This document shows, piece by piece, positions 1-8,273 of a DNA stretch of 14,551 nucleotides. The DNA is taken from NCBI GenBank assembly GCA_937920455.1, contig CALETX010000444.1, forward strand, positions 1 through 14,551, in the 5' to 3' direction. Each line of letters begins with the position of its first letter. Position 1 is the first letter of the stretch. Under the pieces are notes generated by a model, which saw nothing but the letters and a program-made list of their open reading frames with translations, did no database searches and was not told the origin of the DNA. The DNA is from an uncultured bacterium. GTDB taxonomy: Bacteria > Verrucomicrobiota > Kiritimatiellia > UBA8416 > CALETX01. The translations under genes and the position numbers were made by a program.

Positions 1-839
1 TTCAGATATGCCGGTTCCATGTCTGCGGCCTCGGGCTGGAGCGTTTCCACTGCTTGAATACCCATTTCTATAAAATCGTCGAACGCCCAGCTGCTCGATC
101 CGCATGAATGGATCATGCAGGGGATGTTATAAGCTTTTGCCAAATCAGCGAAGCGCTGAATACGTGGCCGAATATGTTTTCGGAAAAGCTCGAGGCTTAT
201 TGTCTGACCACGCTGGGTGCCCAGGTCCTCGCCGAGCGCAAGAAGGTCTATCTTTCCCTTGCCGGCTTCGAGAGTCCTTTCCGCGATTGCCAGCAAGATG
301 GAAGCGCGTCGCTCGACCAGTCGGAGGCCGGGCTCGTCGTCCAGGGCAAGATCAACGAGAATCTGCTCCATTGTGCGCAGCATTCCGCATCCGTTGATTA
401 TGTCGGGCCATCCGGCGCCTCCTGCCACGATGCAGTAATCGCGAGACCTCTCGCATGCGACGGGTATGGCAGAGTAATCATAGTGATCCGGATTTGGGAG
501 GGGCCATCTCTCTATTTCTTCAATGGAAGCGGTTGCAAGAGGCCATTCGCAGTAGTCCCAGTATCCTCCGGCAGGATGTTCGACCCATCTGCGTCGGATC
601 CCCCATTCGTCGCATAAGACTCCATTGCCTGGATCCGGATGAAGTTTGGGCCCCACATACGGTGCACCGACATGCCTGAAATCCACTTCAAGTGCCTCCA
701 GGATATCTCTGCCGCCGAACCACTCTCGAAGCCGTCTATTGATTCCTTCATTGCCGTAGTAGTTGACTGGAACCCTGTCGGGTTCTTGGTGCGCGATGGC
801 CGTCAACACCCGCTCTTTGGAACTCATGGGCTTTTTCAT
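1..839 (-). CDS. URO-D-family protein (methyltransferase-like), 3' end cut by the window edge
   Basis: My own translation of the reverse strand gives an open frame of 279 codons from an ATG at 839 (MKKPMSSKERVLTAI) running off the left edge. The N-terminal pattern 'SKERVLTAIAHQEPDRVPV' is typical of the uroporphyrinogen decarboxylase-like superfamily, which also holds the corrinoid methyltransferases MtaA, MtbA and CmuA. The heme-pathway 'RQAGR' substrate motif is absent, so a heme role is unlikely. Residues 244-247 read H-S-C-G, matching the HxCG zinc-ligand motif of MtaA/MtbA-type methyltransferases; the third ligand (a C-terminal Cys) would lie outside the window. It is the last visible gene of the leftward operon, 56 bases after the lyase. 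A second ATG at 827 is possible. Methyl transfer is inferred from the motif; substrate and corrinoid partner are unknown and no corrinoid protein is in view. Confidence 0.85.
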   Translation of the reverse strand, partial: MKKPMSSKERVLTAIAHQEPDRVPVNYYGNEGINRRLREWFGGRDILEALEVDFRHVGAPYVGPKLHPDPGNGVLCDEWGIRRRWVEHPAGGYWDYCEWPLATASIEEIERWPLPNPDHYDYSAIPVACERSRDYCIVAGGAGWPDIINGCGMLRTMEQILVDLALDDEPGLRLVERRASILLAIAERTLEAGKGKIDLLALGEDLGTQRGQTISLELFRKHIRPRIQRFADLAKAYNIPCMIHSCGSSSWAFDDFIEMGIQAVETLQPEAADMEPAYL

Positions 840-895
840 TTTTATCTCGGCCAGCTCCTATCATGTGTTGATGTGCCAGAAAACCAGGACCCATG

Positions 896-3800
896 TCATT
901 GACCGATGTCACATCTGAAAACACATGGCCAGGGTTTGGGATATTGCATGTTTTTTACTGCCAAAGTGTGTTTGCCTTCTGGAATCGTGATACCGATAAG
1001 CCACGTGTTGTCGTATGTTCCCCACCCGCTGGCAGGATAGTCTGTCCAGCATGCCATCCATTCAGTTCCGTCAATCCAGAGCTGAGGTCTAAGCATCCAT
1101 TCCGGTTGGGTCATGTGAAGCACCCTTGTTCTGCCCTCGGTTGAGATCCTGATGCTGTCGCCTTCCAGATTTGCGGAAAAAGGCATTTCGCCGGTGATCT
1201 TCACGCCGCGTCCTAGATCGAGCGTCCTGCGCTCTTTTGGTTTGACCGTCAGCAGCACAGCCGCTTTACCCCCTGCATTGCGCACGACTCCCGCATTCCC
1301 CTCGAATCGAATCGCATTGGCATTATAACTGATGACTTTATCGGAAGCGAACACGTAATCTGAAGTGCCGCTTTTGGATACCTTGATTCCATCTGGCGAG
1401 ATCGGCTCGCACTGGGGGAGGGCTTCTCCATCTTTCTTAGGCCACACTACACAGAAAAAATCTTCGTCGGCAGCGGCCGGAATTTCAACGATGGTCTTGG
1501 TTTCTGTGCCCCCAACGCCGTCCTGTCGCGGATAGTCGAAGGTCATTCGGATTCGAACTTCGACTGGCCGGGAGAACCAAAACCACGTTGAAGCGCCGTA
1601 CTTGGTTTTCATTTCGATTGTCCGGCCGGTTTGACGGGGAAACTGATCCTCGGGAACAGCCTTATTCACAGGAACTGCTGCTGCGTCAAAAGGCTTTTCA
1701 TCAACACTGATAAGATCAGCCGTGTCGAGATTTAGCCAGTTCCACCATTTGTGCCGCTGTTCTCCTCCGGGGAATGTGTCACGAATGACAAAATAATCGC
1801 GTCCTTGAGGATCAGGGGTTTTCACGAACATTACGTGCCGACGCCAGCACATAGCGCCTTTGCCATCCTTGAACAATTGCGACGGATAGAATCTCTCGGC
1901 CACGGCGTAGTCTGCTCCGTCAGAAAACTCGTAATCCACAACGGCGTCATCCACACGGCCGAAAACCTCCTGAAGATCCCTTGCTCCCACCTTTACGCGA
2001 TTATGATAAATGCCATTATCCTGCTGTGGAGCAGGATTGCCTAAATACTGGTAGCCTGTGCCGGGCGAAAGAGGAGCACCAAGTCCGTAGAGAATAACGT
2101 TTAGAGAATCAGTGTCCCAGTGCGACCAGTTCATCCCTGCACGAAACAGCATGGCGACTTCGTCCGGCGAGTTGAAGCGGGACCGGAATACCACGCCGTA
2201 AGTGGGCATGATGGTGGTGCTGAGCGTCGCAGGTTTCGCCGGGATATCAGGCCTGTACCAGGCAACATACGGCTCGGCTTCATCCGCATGCGCCCAAAAC
2301 CCTTTGTAGGCAGGCGGCATGAGCCCGTGGCCTTTGGTGAGCCCGTGTACGAATCGGAGGAAACCGGCATATTGGGCATCCGTGGTTGCTGTCATGCTCA
2401 CGCCGAAGATGCTTTCAAGCCGGTTGGCTGAGTTTCCCATGCCGGGAATGATGCGCCTGTTGTCGTAGCGGGGATCGGGCATGGTCAGATTTGCAAGATA
2501 CCATAGTGTTCTCTCGTGATATGCGGCTGTTGCGGCGTCAATGCGGCCGAGATTGCGCAGAGCATTGAGCGTCACGTTTAACGTTCGGGCCGGACTATAG
2601 AGTTGGTAAGTCGGGCATTCGATGAAGGGCCCGTCCACTGCGGTCTGGGTCGCGATTTTGAAGAGAAAATGGCGCGTGAGTCCTTCCATCCATTCTTCAT
2701 AGCGGGGATGATCGGGCAGCAGTGACGCGTAATAGGTCAGCGCGAAACTTCTGTTGAACGACATATTGTTGTTGCCCAGATGCACTCCAGCACCACGCGG
2801 GTTGAAGTCCGGCTCACTGTTCAGGTTCGCATACAGCGCAAGCCACCGCCGCAGTTCGCGGCGGAGATCATCTGGAAGGTCCGGACATGCTAGAGCATCC
2901 TCGGCCAGCATTGTGTCCACTCTGAATTGCGATTGTCTGTAATGAGTGAGACCGGTGACGTAGAAGCTGTTCTCGCCGTAGGGATTTTTGAGGCCGTTGA
3001 TGACCTTTAGCGCGTTCTTGACGGCATGTTCGACATTGCCGCTGAAAAGGTACCATTGACTAAGCGCCCAGGCGTCTGGATGCTCGGCAAGACGCGGCTT
3101 GATCGCCTCGATGAGCGCGGGAGGATAGAAGGGTCTGGGCGGTGCTTTATCCTTGGGCGGATCGGGAAGATCAACGATCCAATCCTTGTATCTGTCCAGA
3201 CCGATATAGCCGAACCTGGCCTGCGCCTCCTGTACACGATCGCCCACATAGAGACCCCACACACGTCTTCCATAGGTTTCGGGAAGGTCGGGATCGTGCT
3301 CGTGTGTGGAGAACGGCGAAAAATCGTCTGCGATGTCCAACGACCAGCGTATGCGCCTCACGCTTATTGGAAGCGCCAAAACAATGCCGGTGCCGTCCTT
3401 GTGCCAAGCGTTTATGGCCATTGTCCTTCGCCACGAGCCGACGAAAAGCGGCACGAATGCAAGGTTTGGCCCGGAGAGAGGATTATTAGGATCGCCGTCC
3501 CATATTTGGGCTCCGCCGACATACCCGCCCCATTTGCCCGCAGGAACGGTTCTATCAAGCAGGAATAATCCTTTCTCAGGAGGCGCTGGCGCTGGCGCCT
3601 GACCGGTTCCGCCAACCGGCGCATCTACGGGTTGCGCAACGCGTTTCTGTTCGAGATATTGCGCAAATGAATTCCCTGCGCCCGTGGGTATATTTTGTCC
3701 TTCGGGCTGTTGGCCGATCCACAAAATGTTCTGAGGCGTCCATCCCTTATGAAGTTCAACAACCAGGAAGTCTTTGCCATCTGTTATTTCCCCTGCATCA

Positions 3801-4498
3801 AACTCCTCGACTATCCTTATGATCGGCATTCCGCCTGCAATCTGCAGGCGCCAGACATATTTGCCTCGGGGCGAAAAGGAATATCTTGCCTCGTATTCGC
3901 ATACCGCCGGCCCACGACGACTTAGCCGAAATGCAGCGGTGGAAATACGGCGGTCTGTCACGAATCTGGTTGCGCCGATCCATTTATCGAATCCTTTCGG
4001 TTTCCATCCCTTGAGGGGACCCTCAACCTCCGCAGCCGGCCGGGCTTGAGGGAGATTTATATCTCCCGGCTTTGGCACAAGCACAGAGATGAACTCGTTG
4101 CCGATTTCCAACTCTTTGCTTTTCTCGGAAATCTTGATGGTGCTGTTCTCCGAACTGTGATCTTTGTCGCTTTTCGCCAACGAATATGTCACGGAAGCGC
4201 CTTTGGGCAGCGCTGCCACAAAAGTGAGAACGCCGTTTTCAATTTGGAACGGGACTGTGTTCCCATCATGGCTTGTAAGAGCGAGCTTGGTTGTCGGGAA
4301 GGCTTTGGCGTCGAGTTTATACGAGATCGGCTCTGGCCCCCAATCGCGGATGCCGTAGTCTGTGAGAACGATTTTGCCATCGGCCGGGACCTGTCGGGCA
4401 GGTGGCTGGGCTGCTGAATGATCGGAGATGATGATTGCAACAATGGCTGTGACAGCCCTCCACGCGGCTTGTATTGTATGCTTCAGTGAACGTGGCAT
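896..4498 (-). CDS. Large secreted heparinase II/III-like polysaccharide lyase (1200 aa)
   Basis: Probably a secreted or periplasmic enzyme that cleaves a uronic-acid polysaccharide by beta-elimination. An N-terminal signal peptide is visible (basic RSLK, a hydrophobic stretch around residues 12-25, then SAAQ). Residues about 40-290 look like beta-sandwich sequence, followed by a Pro/Ala linker near 299-308. A helical toroid-like part spans about 450-720 and contains N-N-N-M-S-F-N (from 575) and a Tyr-rich segment with Y631 and Y634. The C-terminal part carries S-H-W-D-T-D-S (His about 793) and H-N-R-V (His about 832), matching the His-containing motifs of the heparinase II/III-like domain. 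Asn, Tyr and two His are the usual catalytic set in these lyases. At 1200 residues it is much longer than heparinase II (roughly 770). The start is supported by an AGGTGAGG-type site just upstream. The substrate cannot be read from the sequence; heparin itself is unlikely for such an organism. Confidence 0.85.
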   Translation of the reverse strand: MPRSLKHTIQAAWRAVTAIVAIIISDHSAAQPPARQVPADGKIVLTDYGIRDWGPEPISYKLDAKAFPTTKLALTSHDGNTVPFQIENGVLTFVAALPKGASVTYSLAKSDKDHSSENSTIKISEKSKELEIGNEFISVLVPKPGDINLPQARPAAEVEGPLKGWKPKGFDKWIGATRFVTDRRISTAAFRLSRRGPAVCEYEARYSFSPRGKYVWRLQIAGGMPIIRIVEEFDAGEITDGKDFLVVELHKGWTPQNILWIGQQPEGQNIPTGAGNSFAQYLEQKRVAQPVDAPVGGTGQAPAPAPPEKGLFLLDRTVPAGKWGGYVGGAQIWDGDPNNPLSGPNLAFVPLFVGSWRRTMAINAWHKDGTGIVLALPISVRRIRWSLDIADDFSPFSTHEHDPDLPETYGRRVWGLYVGDRVQEAQARFGYIGLDRYKDWIVDLPDPPKDKAPPRPFYPPALIEAIKPRLAEHPDAWALSQWYLFSGNVEHAVKNALKVINGLKNPYGENSFYVTGLTHYRQSQFRVDTMLAEDALACPDLPDDLRRELRRWLALYANLNSEPDFNPRGAGVHLGNNNMSFNRSFALTYYASLLPDHPRYEEWMEGLTRHFLFKIATQTAVDGPFIECPTYQLYSPARTLNVTLNALRNLGRIDAATAAYHERTLWYLANLTMPDPRYDNRRIIPGMGNSANRLESIFGVSMTATTDAQYAGFLRFVHGLTKGHGLMPPAYKGFWAHADEAEPYVAWYRPDIPAKPATLSTTIMPTYGVVFRSRFNSPDEVAMLFRAGMNWSHWDTDSLNVILYGLGAPLSPGTGYQYLGNPAPQQDNGIYHNRVKVGARDLQEVFGRVDDAVVDYEFSDGADYAVAERFYPSQLFKDGKGAMCWRRHVMFVKTPDPQGRDYFVIRDTFPGGEQRHKWWNWLNLDTADLISVDEKPFDAAAVPVNKAVPEDQFPRQTGRTIEMKTKYGASTWFWFSRPVEVRIRMTFDYPRQDGVGGTETKTIVEIPAAADEDFFCVVWPKKDGEALPQCEPISPDGIKVSKSGTSDYVFASDKVISYNANAIRFEGNAGVVRNAGGKAAVLLTVKPKERRTLDLGRGVKITGEMPFSANLEGDSIRISTEGRTRVLHMTQPEWMLRPQLWIDGTEWMACWTDYPASGWGTYDNTWLIGITIPEGKHTLAVKNMQYPKPWPCVFRCDIGQ

Positions 4499-4517
4499 TT
4501 TTCACCTCACCTGTTTT

Positions 4518-4549
4518 GCCGGTGTCCGGAAAGTTCCGGATCAGCCGGC
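4518..4549 (-). other. Two-tier hairpin between the ABC exporter and lyase genes
   Basis: The gap between the two genes forms an outer stem GCCGG/CCGGC (4518-4522 with 4545-4549) and an inner stem CCGGA/TCCGG (4526-4530 with 4535-4539) around a four-base loop. It starts right after the exporter stop codon and ends about 8 bases before the purine-rich ribosome binding site of the lyase gene. There is no T-run after it on the minus strand, so it does not look like an intrinsic terminator. It may protect the upstream mRNA or tune translation of the lyase. Confidence 0.5.
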
Positions 4550-6391
4550 TCATTTTTCTCCCGTGCTCACTAGTGTTCTGAAAAGGCCTTGTTTCTCCAT
4601 CAGTTCGTTATAGGTTCCCTCTTGCACGATCCGACCCTTGTCGAGGACGTAGATATGGTCAGCTTCACGGGCGGTCGCCAGGCTGTGGGCGATGATGAGG
4701 ATGGTTTTTTTCCCTCTCAAACGCTGAAGGGTTTCGTGGATCAGGTTTTCAGAAACTGTGTCAAGGGCGCTGGTGGCCTCGTCAAGGATGAGGATATCAG
4801 GATCCCGCACCAATGCGCGGGCAATTGTGAGCCTTTGTCGCTGGCCTGCCGAGAGCCTCTCTCCTCTCTCGCCGACATCAGCATCGAAGCATGCAGGACA
4901 TTCGCCGAGGAAGTCGGCAGCGTTGGCCATGACGACCGCATTTTTCAACTGCGCTTCTGATGCCTCTTGATTGGCCAGCCTTAGATTTTCGCCAACTGTC
5001 ATATTAAAAAGGAAACACTCCTGTGTAACGAATCCAATGCGTCTTCTCCAGTCTCTAAGCCTGATGGTTGAAATGTCAACTCCTGCTGGCCCGACAAGTA
5101 TTCTCCCCTTTGAGGGACGATACAGTCCCAGCAAGAGGTCGGCGATGGTGCTCTTGCCACCTCCGGATGGGCCGACAAGAACCGTAGTTTTTAGATGGCG
5201 GATAACAAGATTTAAATTCTCGAAGAGCGGTTTGTCCTGCTCGTGCGAGAATGTCACGTCTTCGAATACTATATCTCCATCCAGGCGATTGAAGGGCTGA
5301 CCGCTGTCCAGGTCTTCTTGCGATTCCTGCTCGCTGATCTCCCTTTCAATCAGCTTCAGCGATGGGGACAGATTGACCATGGTAGTGAGAGAAGTCATCA
5401 TCTCCGACGCATGGGCGAGGAGGCGCATTGCGACAACCGCGAAGAACCCCAGCCGGGGGAAGAAAGCTGCTGCGCGGTCGCCTGCCATAAGGCAGCCAAC
5501 TGCCGCCGCTCCGGCCACGCACACTACGGCAATAGTTTCGAGCAGGGGCCTGTAGGAATGGCGCAGTACGAGGACAACCGCCATTGATCGGATCATTTTC
5601 TTGGTTTTTTCGGCGAACTGCTGAAGGCGGAGTTTCTCAAGGGAGAACGCCTTTATTACGCGCAAGCCCCCCAGATTTTGCGCTGCCTCGCTCGTGATCT
5701 GTGTGGATAAGGCGAGCCTTTTGTTGCCTGCGCGGATGGCCGGACCGATGAATACCTTTTGGATTGCGAACAACACTCCGCCGAGAACGATGACGCTTGT
5801 TATAGTGGCGGACCAATTGGTCCACAGCAGCAGGAAGAAGAGCGCCAGCGCGCACACTGTCTGCAGCGTCATTTCAAGGGCGCTGAGGATTGCCGAAGCC
5901 GCCCATGACGGTTCGTGAATTATCGTGTTAATGTAGCCGCCTTCTCTCTTGTGAAATGTTTTCTCGTATTTTCCTTCCAGCAGCCGCCGCATGAGGGTTT
6001 TCATCCACATGCTCTTGAGACTCATTGAGAATCTTATTGAGAAATATTGTGAGATGATCCTGCCTGCGCCCGAGGCCATGCTGAGCCCGACCAGTGTGAG
6101 AGCGGCGGCGATTGGCCGTTGTTGGTCGGGGAATATACTGAGCCAACGCTGGAAGATGGCTTGCGGTCCTGCCGGGGCTGCGGACGGCGGGACGCCGGTC
6201 ATAAGATTAAGCAGAGGCATGATCGCCGCGTAGCCTGCCCCCTGCAGGAGGGACGCCACAAGCATCATGAAAAGGAGAAGACACGCAACCAGCTTGCGCT
6301 GCGCCAGAACACGCAGGACCAGCCGAAGAATTTCCAGAACATCGTTAGATGCCGCGTCATTTCGTTGACAGTTGTTTGCCTTTGGGTCCAC
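4550..6391 (-). CDS. MsbA-like ABC exporter, fused membrane and ATPase domains (613 aa)
   Basis: A half-transporter that would act as a homodimer in the inner membrane, moving a lipid, glycan or other hydrophobic substrate outward. The N-terminal half (about residues 30-350) has several hydrophobic segments, the first near 35-60, as in type I exporters. The C-terminal ATPase domain is complete: Walker A G-P-S-G-G-G-K-S-T at 407-415, a Q-loop in FVTQE, signature L-S-A-G-Q from 513, Walker B ILILDE with D537 and E538, and switch His about 569. The length is normal for the MsbA family. The start is a GTG with no clear ribosome binding site; an in-frame TGA lies two codons upstream, so the gene cannot extend further. 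It is the first gene of the leftward operon and its partner is a secreted lyase. The substrate is not known, and MsbA function proper is not implied. Confidence 0.9.
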   Translation of the reverse strand: MDPKANNCQRNDAASNDVLEILRLVLRVLAQRKLVACLLLFMMLVASLLQGAGYAAIMPLLNLMTGVPPSAAPAGPQAIFQRWLSIFPDQQRPIAAALTLVGLSMASGAGRIISQYFSIRFSMSLKSMWMKTLMRRLLEGKYEKTFHKREGGYINTIIHEPSWAASAILSALEMTLQTVCALALFFLLLWTNWSATITSVIVLGGVLFAIQKVFIGPAIRAGNKRLALSTQITSEAAQNLGGLRVIKAFSLEKLRLQQFAEKTKKMIRSMAVVLVLRHSYRPLLETIAVVCVAGAAAVGCLMAGDRAAAFFPRLGFFAVVAMRLLAHASEMMTSLTTMVNLSPSLKLIEREISEQESQEDLDSGQPFNRLDGDIVFEDVTFSHEQDKPLFENLNLVIRHLKTTVLVGPSGGGKSTIADLLLGLYRPSKGRILVGPAGVDISTIRLRDWRRRIGFVTQECFLFNMTVGENLRLANQEASEAQLKNAVVMANAADFLGECPACFDADVGERGERLSAGQRQRLTIARALVRDPDILILDEATSALDTVSENLIHETLQRLRGKKTILIIAHSLATAREADHIYVLDKGRIVQEGTYNELMEKQGLFRTLVSTGEK

Positions 6392-6590
6392 CGCAGATCA
6401 GTGTGCCACTAATGGCTTTGTGCAGTCAATGCGGTCCGTCCGGTCCGACGACCTGCTCGTGCCGGAAACGGGCAGGCGCGCGTGGAGAAGCCGTAAGCCT
6501 ATAGACGAGGTTTGATATTGCGTATCCAGTTTCTCCGCCATACTCTTACGCGCTTGCGCCTACGCGCCGGAAACCTTAGATTGCGTTGCG

Positions 6591-6609
6591 TTGTCCGCTG
6601 TTTGTCCGC
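6591..6609 (+). repeat. Direct repeat TTGTCCGC with 11-base period
   Basis: TTGTCCGC occurs at 6591-6598 and again at 6602-6609, one helical turn apart, about 40 bases before the start of the SnoaL-like gene. This geometry suits a tandem-binding response regulator or activator, but no binding protein can be named. Confidence 0.4.
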
Positions 6610-6635
6610 CAAAAACAGAGTCTTCTATGGAAATC

Positions 6636-6641
6636 AAGGAG
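6636..6641 (+). promoter_or_regulatory. Ribosome binding site deciding the SnoaL-like start
   Basis: AAGGAG sits six bases before the ATG at 6648 and is the only good site near this gene. It favours 6648 over the in-frame starts at 6591 (TTG), 6627 and 6642. Confidence 0.65.
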
Positions 6642-6647
6642 ATGTGC

Positions 6648-7079
6648 ATGTCTTATGGAAGAAGAGAGCCAGTTGCTGGAAAACGGCGTGTCGGCCGGGA
6701 ACACGTGAGTACATCGAGCATCCGGTCGCTTTTTACCAGGTGGAACAAGGGTCTTATGTCTGGCGATCCAGCGAGAGTTTTGGAGTGTTATGCGGATGAT
6801 GCGGTGCTTCTGCCCACTTTTTCTGACAAGCTCTGTCTGACGCAGGAGGACCGCAGGCGGTATTTTGAAGATTTTCTCAAGATGAAACCGCGCGGGAGAA
6901 TAGATTGCGGTCGCGTTCGAATTTTCGGTGATATTGCAGTTGATTCGGGGCTTTACAGTTTTGTTGTGAGCGACGGCAAGACGGTGCGGGCAAGATACAC
7001 TTTTGTTTATCGGCGAGAGGCGAATGGCGAATGGAAGATTGTCGAACATCATTCATCGGCTTTGCCTGCGTCTGAGTGA
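6648..7079 (+). CDS. SnoaL/NTF2-like small protein (DUF4440, SgcJ/EcaC type)
   Basis: A 143-residue cytoplasmic protein with the NTF2-like fold pattern. It opens with helix I-R-S-L-F-T-R-W-N-K-G and D-P-A-R-V-L-E-C-Y-A-D-D-A-V-L-L-P, then a helix with Q-E-D-R-R-R-Y-F-E-D-F-L, followed by beta strands ending in Y-T-F-V-Y-R-R and W-K-I-V-E-H-H-S-S. The segment from C-Y-A-D-D-A-V to W-K-I-V-E-H-H-S-S is characteristic of the SgcJ/EcaC and DUF4440 families. These are often small-molecule binding or isomerase-like pockets with no single common reaction, so function is unknown. No signal peptide is seen. It starts the rightward set, with the oxidoreductase beginning 27 bases after its stop, which suggests one transcript. 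A role on the same sugar intermediate as the oxidoreductase is a guess from position only. Confidence 0.8.
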   Translation: MSYGRREPVAGKRRVGREHVSTSSIRSLFTRWNKGLMSGDPARVLECYADDAVLLPTFSDKLCLTQEDRRRYFEDFLKMKPRGRIDCGRVRIFGDIAVDSGLYSFVVSDGKTVRARYTFVYRREANGEWKIVEHHSSALPASE

Positions 7080-7090
7080 TTCATGGCCAA

Positions 7091-7097
7091 AGAGGAG
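7091..7097 (+). promoter_or_regulatory. Ribosome binding site deciding the Gfo/Idh/MocA start
   Basis: AGAGGAG lies nine bases before the ATG at 7107. The ATG at 7083 in the same frame has no such site and would add eight polar residues ahead of the conserved Rossmann strand, so 7107 is preferred. Confidence 0.6.
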
Positions 7098-7106
7098 AAA
7101 TCAAGA

Positions 7107-8273
7107 ATGGAAGACCTGAGAATTGGCGTTATTGGATCCGGCGGCAGGGGAGGGCTTGCGGCGCACGCACACAAGCCGGGCAAGGGATCGCGAATTGTAG
7201 CTTGTTGCGATGTTGACCGGAATGTGCTTGAGTGGAATCGTCAGCGCTACGGGAAAGAGATTTTTACCACCACCGATTATTGTGAGCTTCTTGACAAGGA
7301 TCTGGATGCCGTGTTCGTGACCACCCCTGATTTCCTTCATGAGGAGCACGCCATAGCCGCGATAGAAAAGGGGCTGGCTGTCTATCTCGAAAAACCCATG
7401 ACCATTACAATTGAAGGCTGCGACAGAGTTCTTGCTGCTGCCAAGAGGAGGAAAGCCCGCCTCTTCGTCGGGCACAACATGCGGTATATGACCGTGTTCC
7501 GCAAGATGAGAGAACTGATTCAGAAAGGGGCCATTGGCGAAGTCAGGGCTGCATGGTGCAGGCATTTCGTTTCGTACGGCGGGGACGCTTATTTTCGGGA
7601 CTGGCATTCTGAGCGGAAAAATACCACGGGGCTGCTCCTGCAAAAAGGCGCGCACGACATAGACATGATTCACTGGCTCACGGGCGCATGGTCAAAGCGC
7701 GTGTCTGCTTTCGGGAATTTGACTGTGTACAACAGATGCAAACGCCGCGGAAAGAATGAACGGGGGGATGCCGCGTTTAATGTCACACACTGGCCGCCTC
7801 TCAAACAAACTGGCTTCAGTCCCGTAATTGATGTCGAAGATCAGAACGTAATGATTATGGAGCTGGAGAATGGCATTTTGGGCGCCTACCTGCAGTGCCA
7901 TTTTACGCCGGACGCCTGCCGGAACTACACAATCATCGGGACGGAAGGCCGCATTGAAAATGTCGGAGACGGTCCGGAAAGTCCAGTCTTTGTCTGGAAC
8001 CGCAGGACGGATTGTTATCAGATGATAGGCGACGAGGTGTACCGCGGCGGCGTAACAGACGCAAGCGGTCACGGCGGCGCCGATTCGGTCATTGTCGAGG
8101 AATTCCTGAGGTTTGCGAGAACAGGATGCGAGACGGCGGCTACGCCGGAAGCCGCGCGAATGGCTGTTGCTGCCGGCTACCAGGCAACCATCTCGCTTCG
8201 CAACGGTGGTCAGCCTCTGGATGTTCCGCCATTGCCAAAGTTTGCGCGCAAGGCGCAAAAAAGGGGCCTATGA
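7107..8273 (+). CDS. Gfo/Idh/MocA family NAD(P)-dependent oxidoreductase
   Basis: A 388-residue cytoplasmic dehydrogenase that would oxidise or reduce a hydroxyl group of a sugar or sugar derivative. The N-terminal Rossmann strand-loop reads I-G-V-I-G-S-G-G-R-G-G, with C-D-V-D at the end of the second strand, which is compatible with NAD(H) preference. The family motif E-K-P is at residues 95-97, and the active-site region reads K-G-A-H-D-I-D-M-I-H-W with His183 and Asp186. The length is usual for the family. Its last four bases (ATGA) overlap the start of the next URO-D-like gene, so the two are translationally coupled and probably work on one pathway. Such pairs of Gfo/Idh/MocA and URO-D-like genes are common in sugar loci of PVC bacteria. 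The substrate cannot be deduced; glycan breakdown is inferred from the adjacent lyase and kinase. Confidence 0.92.
   Translation: MEDLRIGVIGSGGRGGLAAHAHKPGKGSRIVACCDVDRNVLEWNRQRYGKEIFTTTDYCELLDKDLDAVFVTTPDFLHEEHAIAAIEKGLAVYLEKPMTITIEGCDRVLAAAKRRKARLFVGHNMRYMTVFRKMRELIQKGAIGEVRAAWCRHFVSYGGDAYFRDWHSERKNTTGLLLQKGAHDIDMIHWLTGAWSKRVSAFGNLTVYNRCKRRGKNERGDAAFNVTHWPPLKQTGFSPVIDVEDQNVMIMELENGILGAYLQCHFTPDACRNYTIIGTEGRIENVGDGPESPVFVWNRRTDCYQMIGDEVYRGGVTDASGHGGADSVIVEEFLRFARTGCETAATPEAARMAVAAGYQATISLRNGGQPLDVPPLPKFARKAQKRGL

Larger units (their letters stand above)
6392..6647. promoter_or_regulatory. Divergent intergenic region between two glycan operons
   Basis: These 256 bases separate the leftward exporter/lyase/URO-D operon from the rightward SnoaL/Gfo/URO-D/NahK set, so promoters for both should lie here. 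No convincing -35/-10 pair was found on either strand. Several short direct repeats stand out: CGGTCCG at 6432 and 6441, TACGCGC at 6547 and 6561, and TTGTCCGC at 6591 and 6602. They could be operator sites, but no regulator gene is present in the window. An in-frame TTG at 6591 could extend the downstream gene but has no ribosome binding site. Confidence 0.45.

Noticed and set aside
108..617. A 169-residue plus-strand open frame near the left edge
   Set aside because: It is antisense to the URO-D-like gene, whose minus-strand translation gives clear family motifs over the whole stretch.
3582..3602. Short GC-rich tandem repeat in the lyase gene
   Set aside because: It simply encodes a Pro/Ala linker within the open frame and does not look like a mobile or regulatory repeat.
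8012..8269. In-frame N-terminal extension of the second URO-D-like gene
   Set aside because: The extra 86 residues are Arg-rich, overlap the oxidoreductase in another frame and precede the conserved MTRRERL start; the ATGA overlap at 8270 is the natural start.
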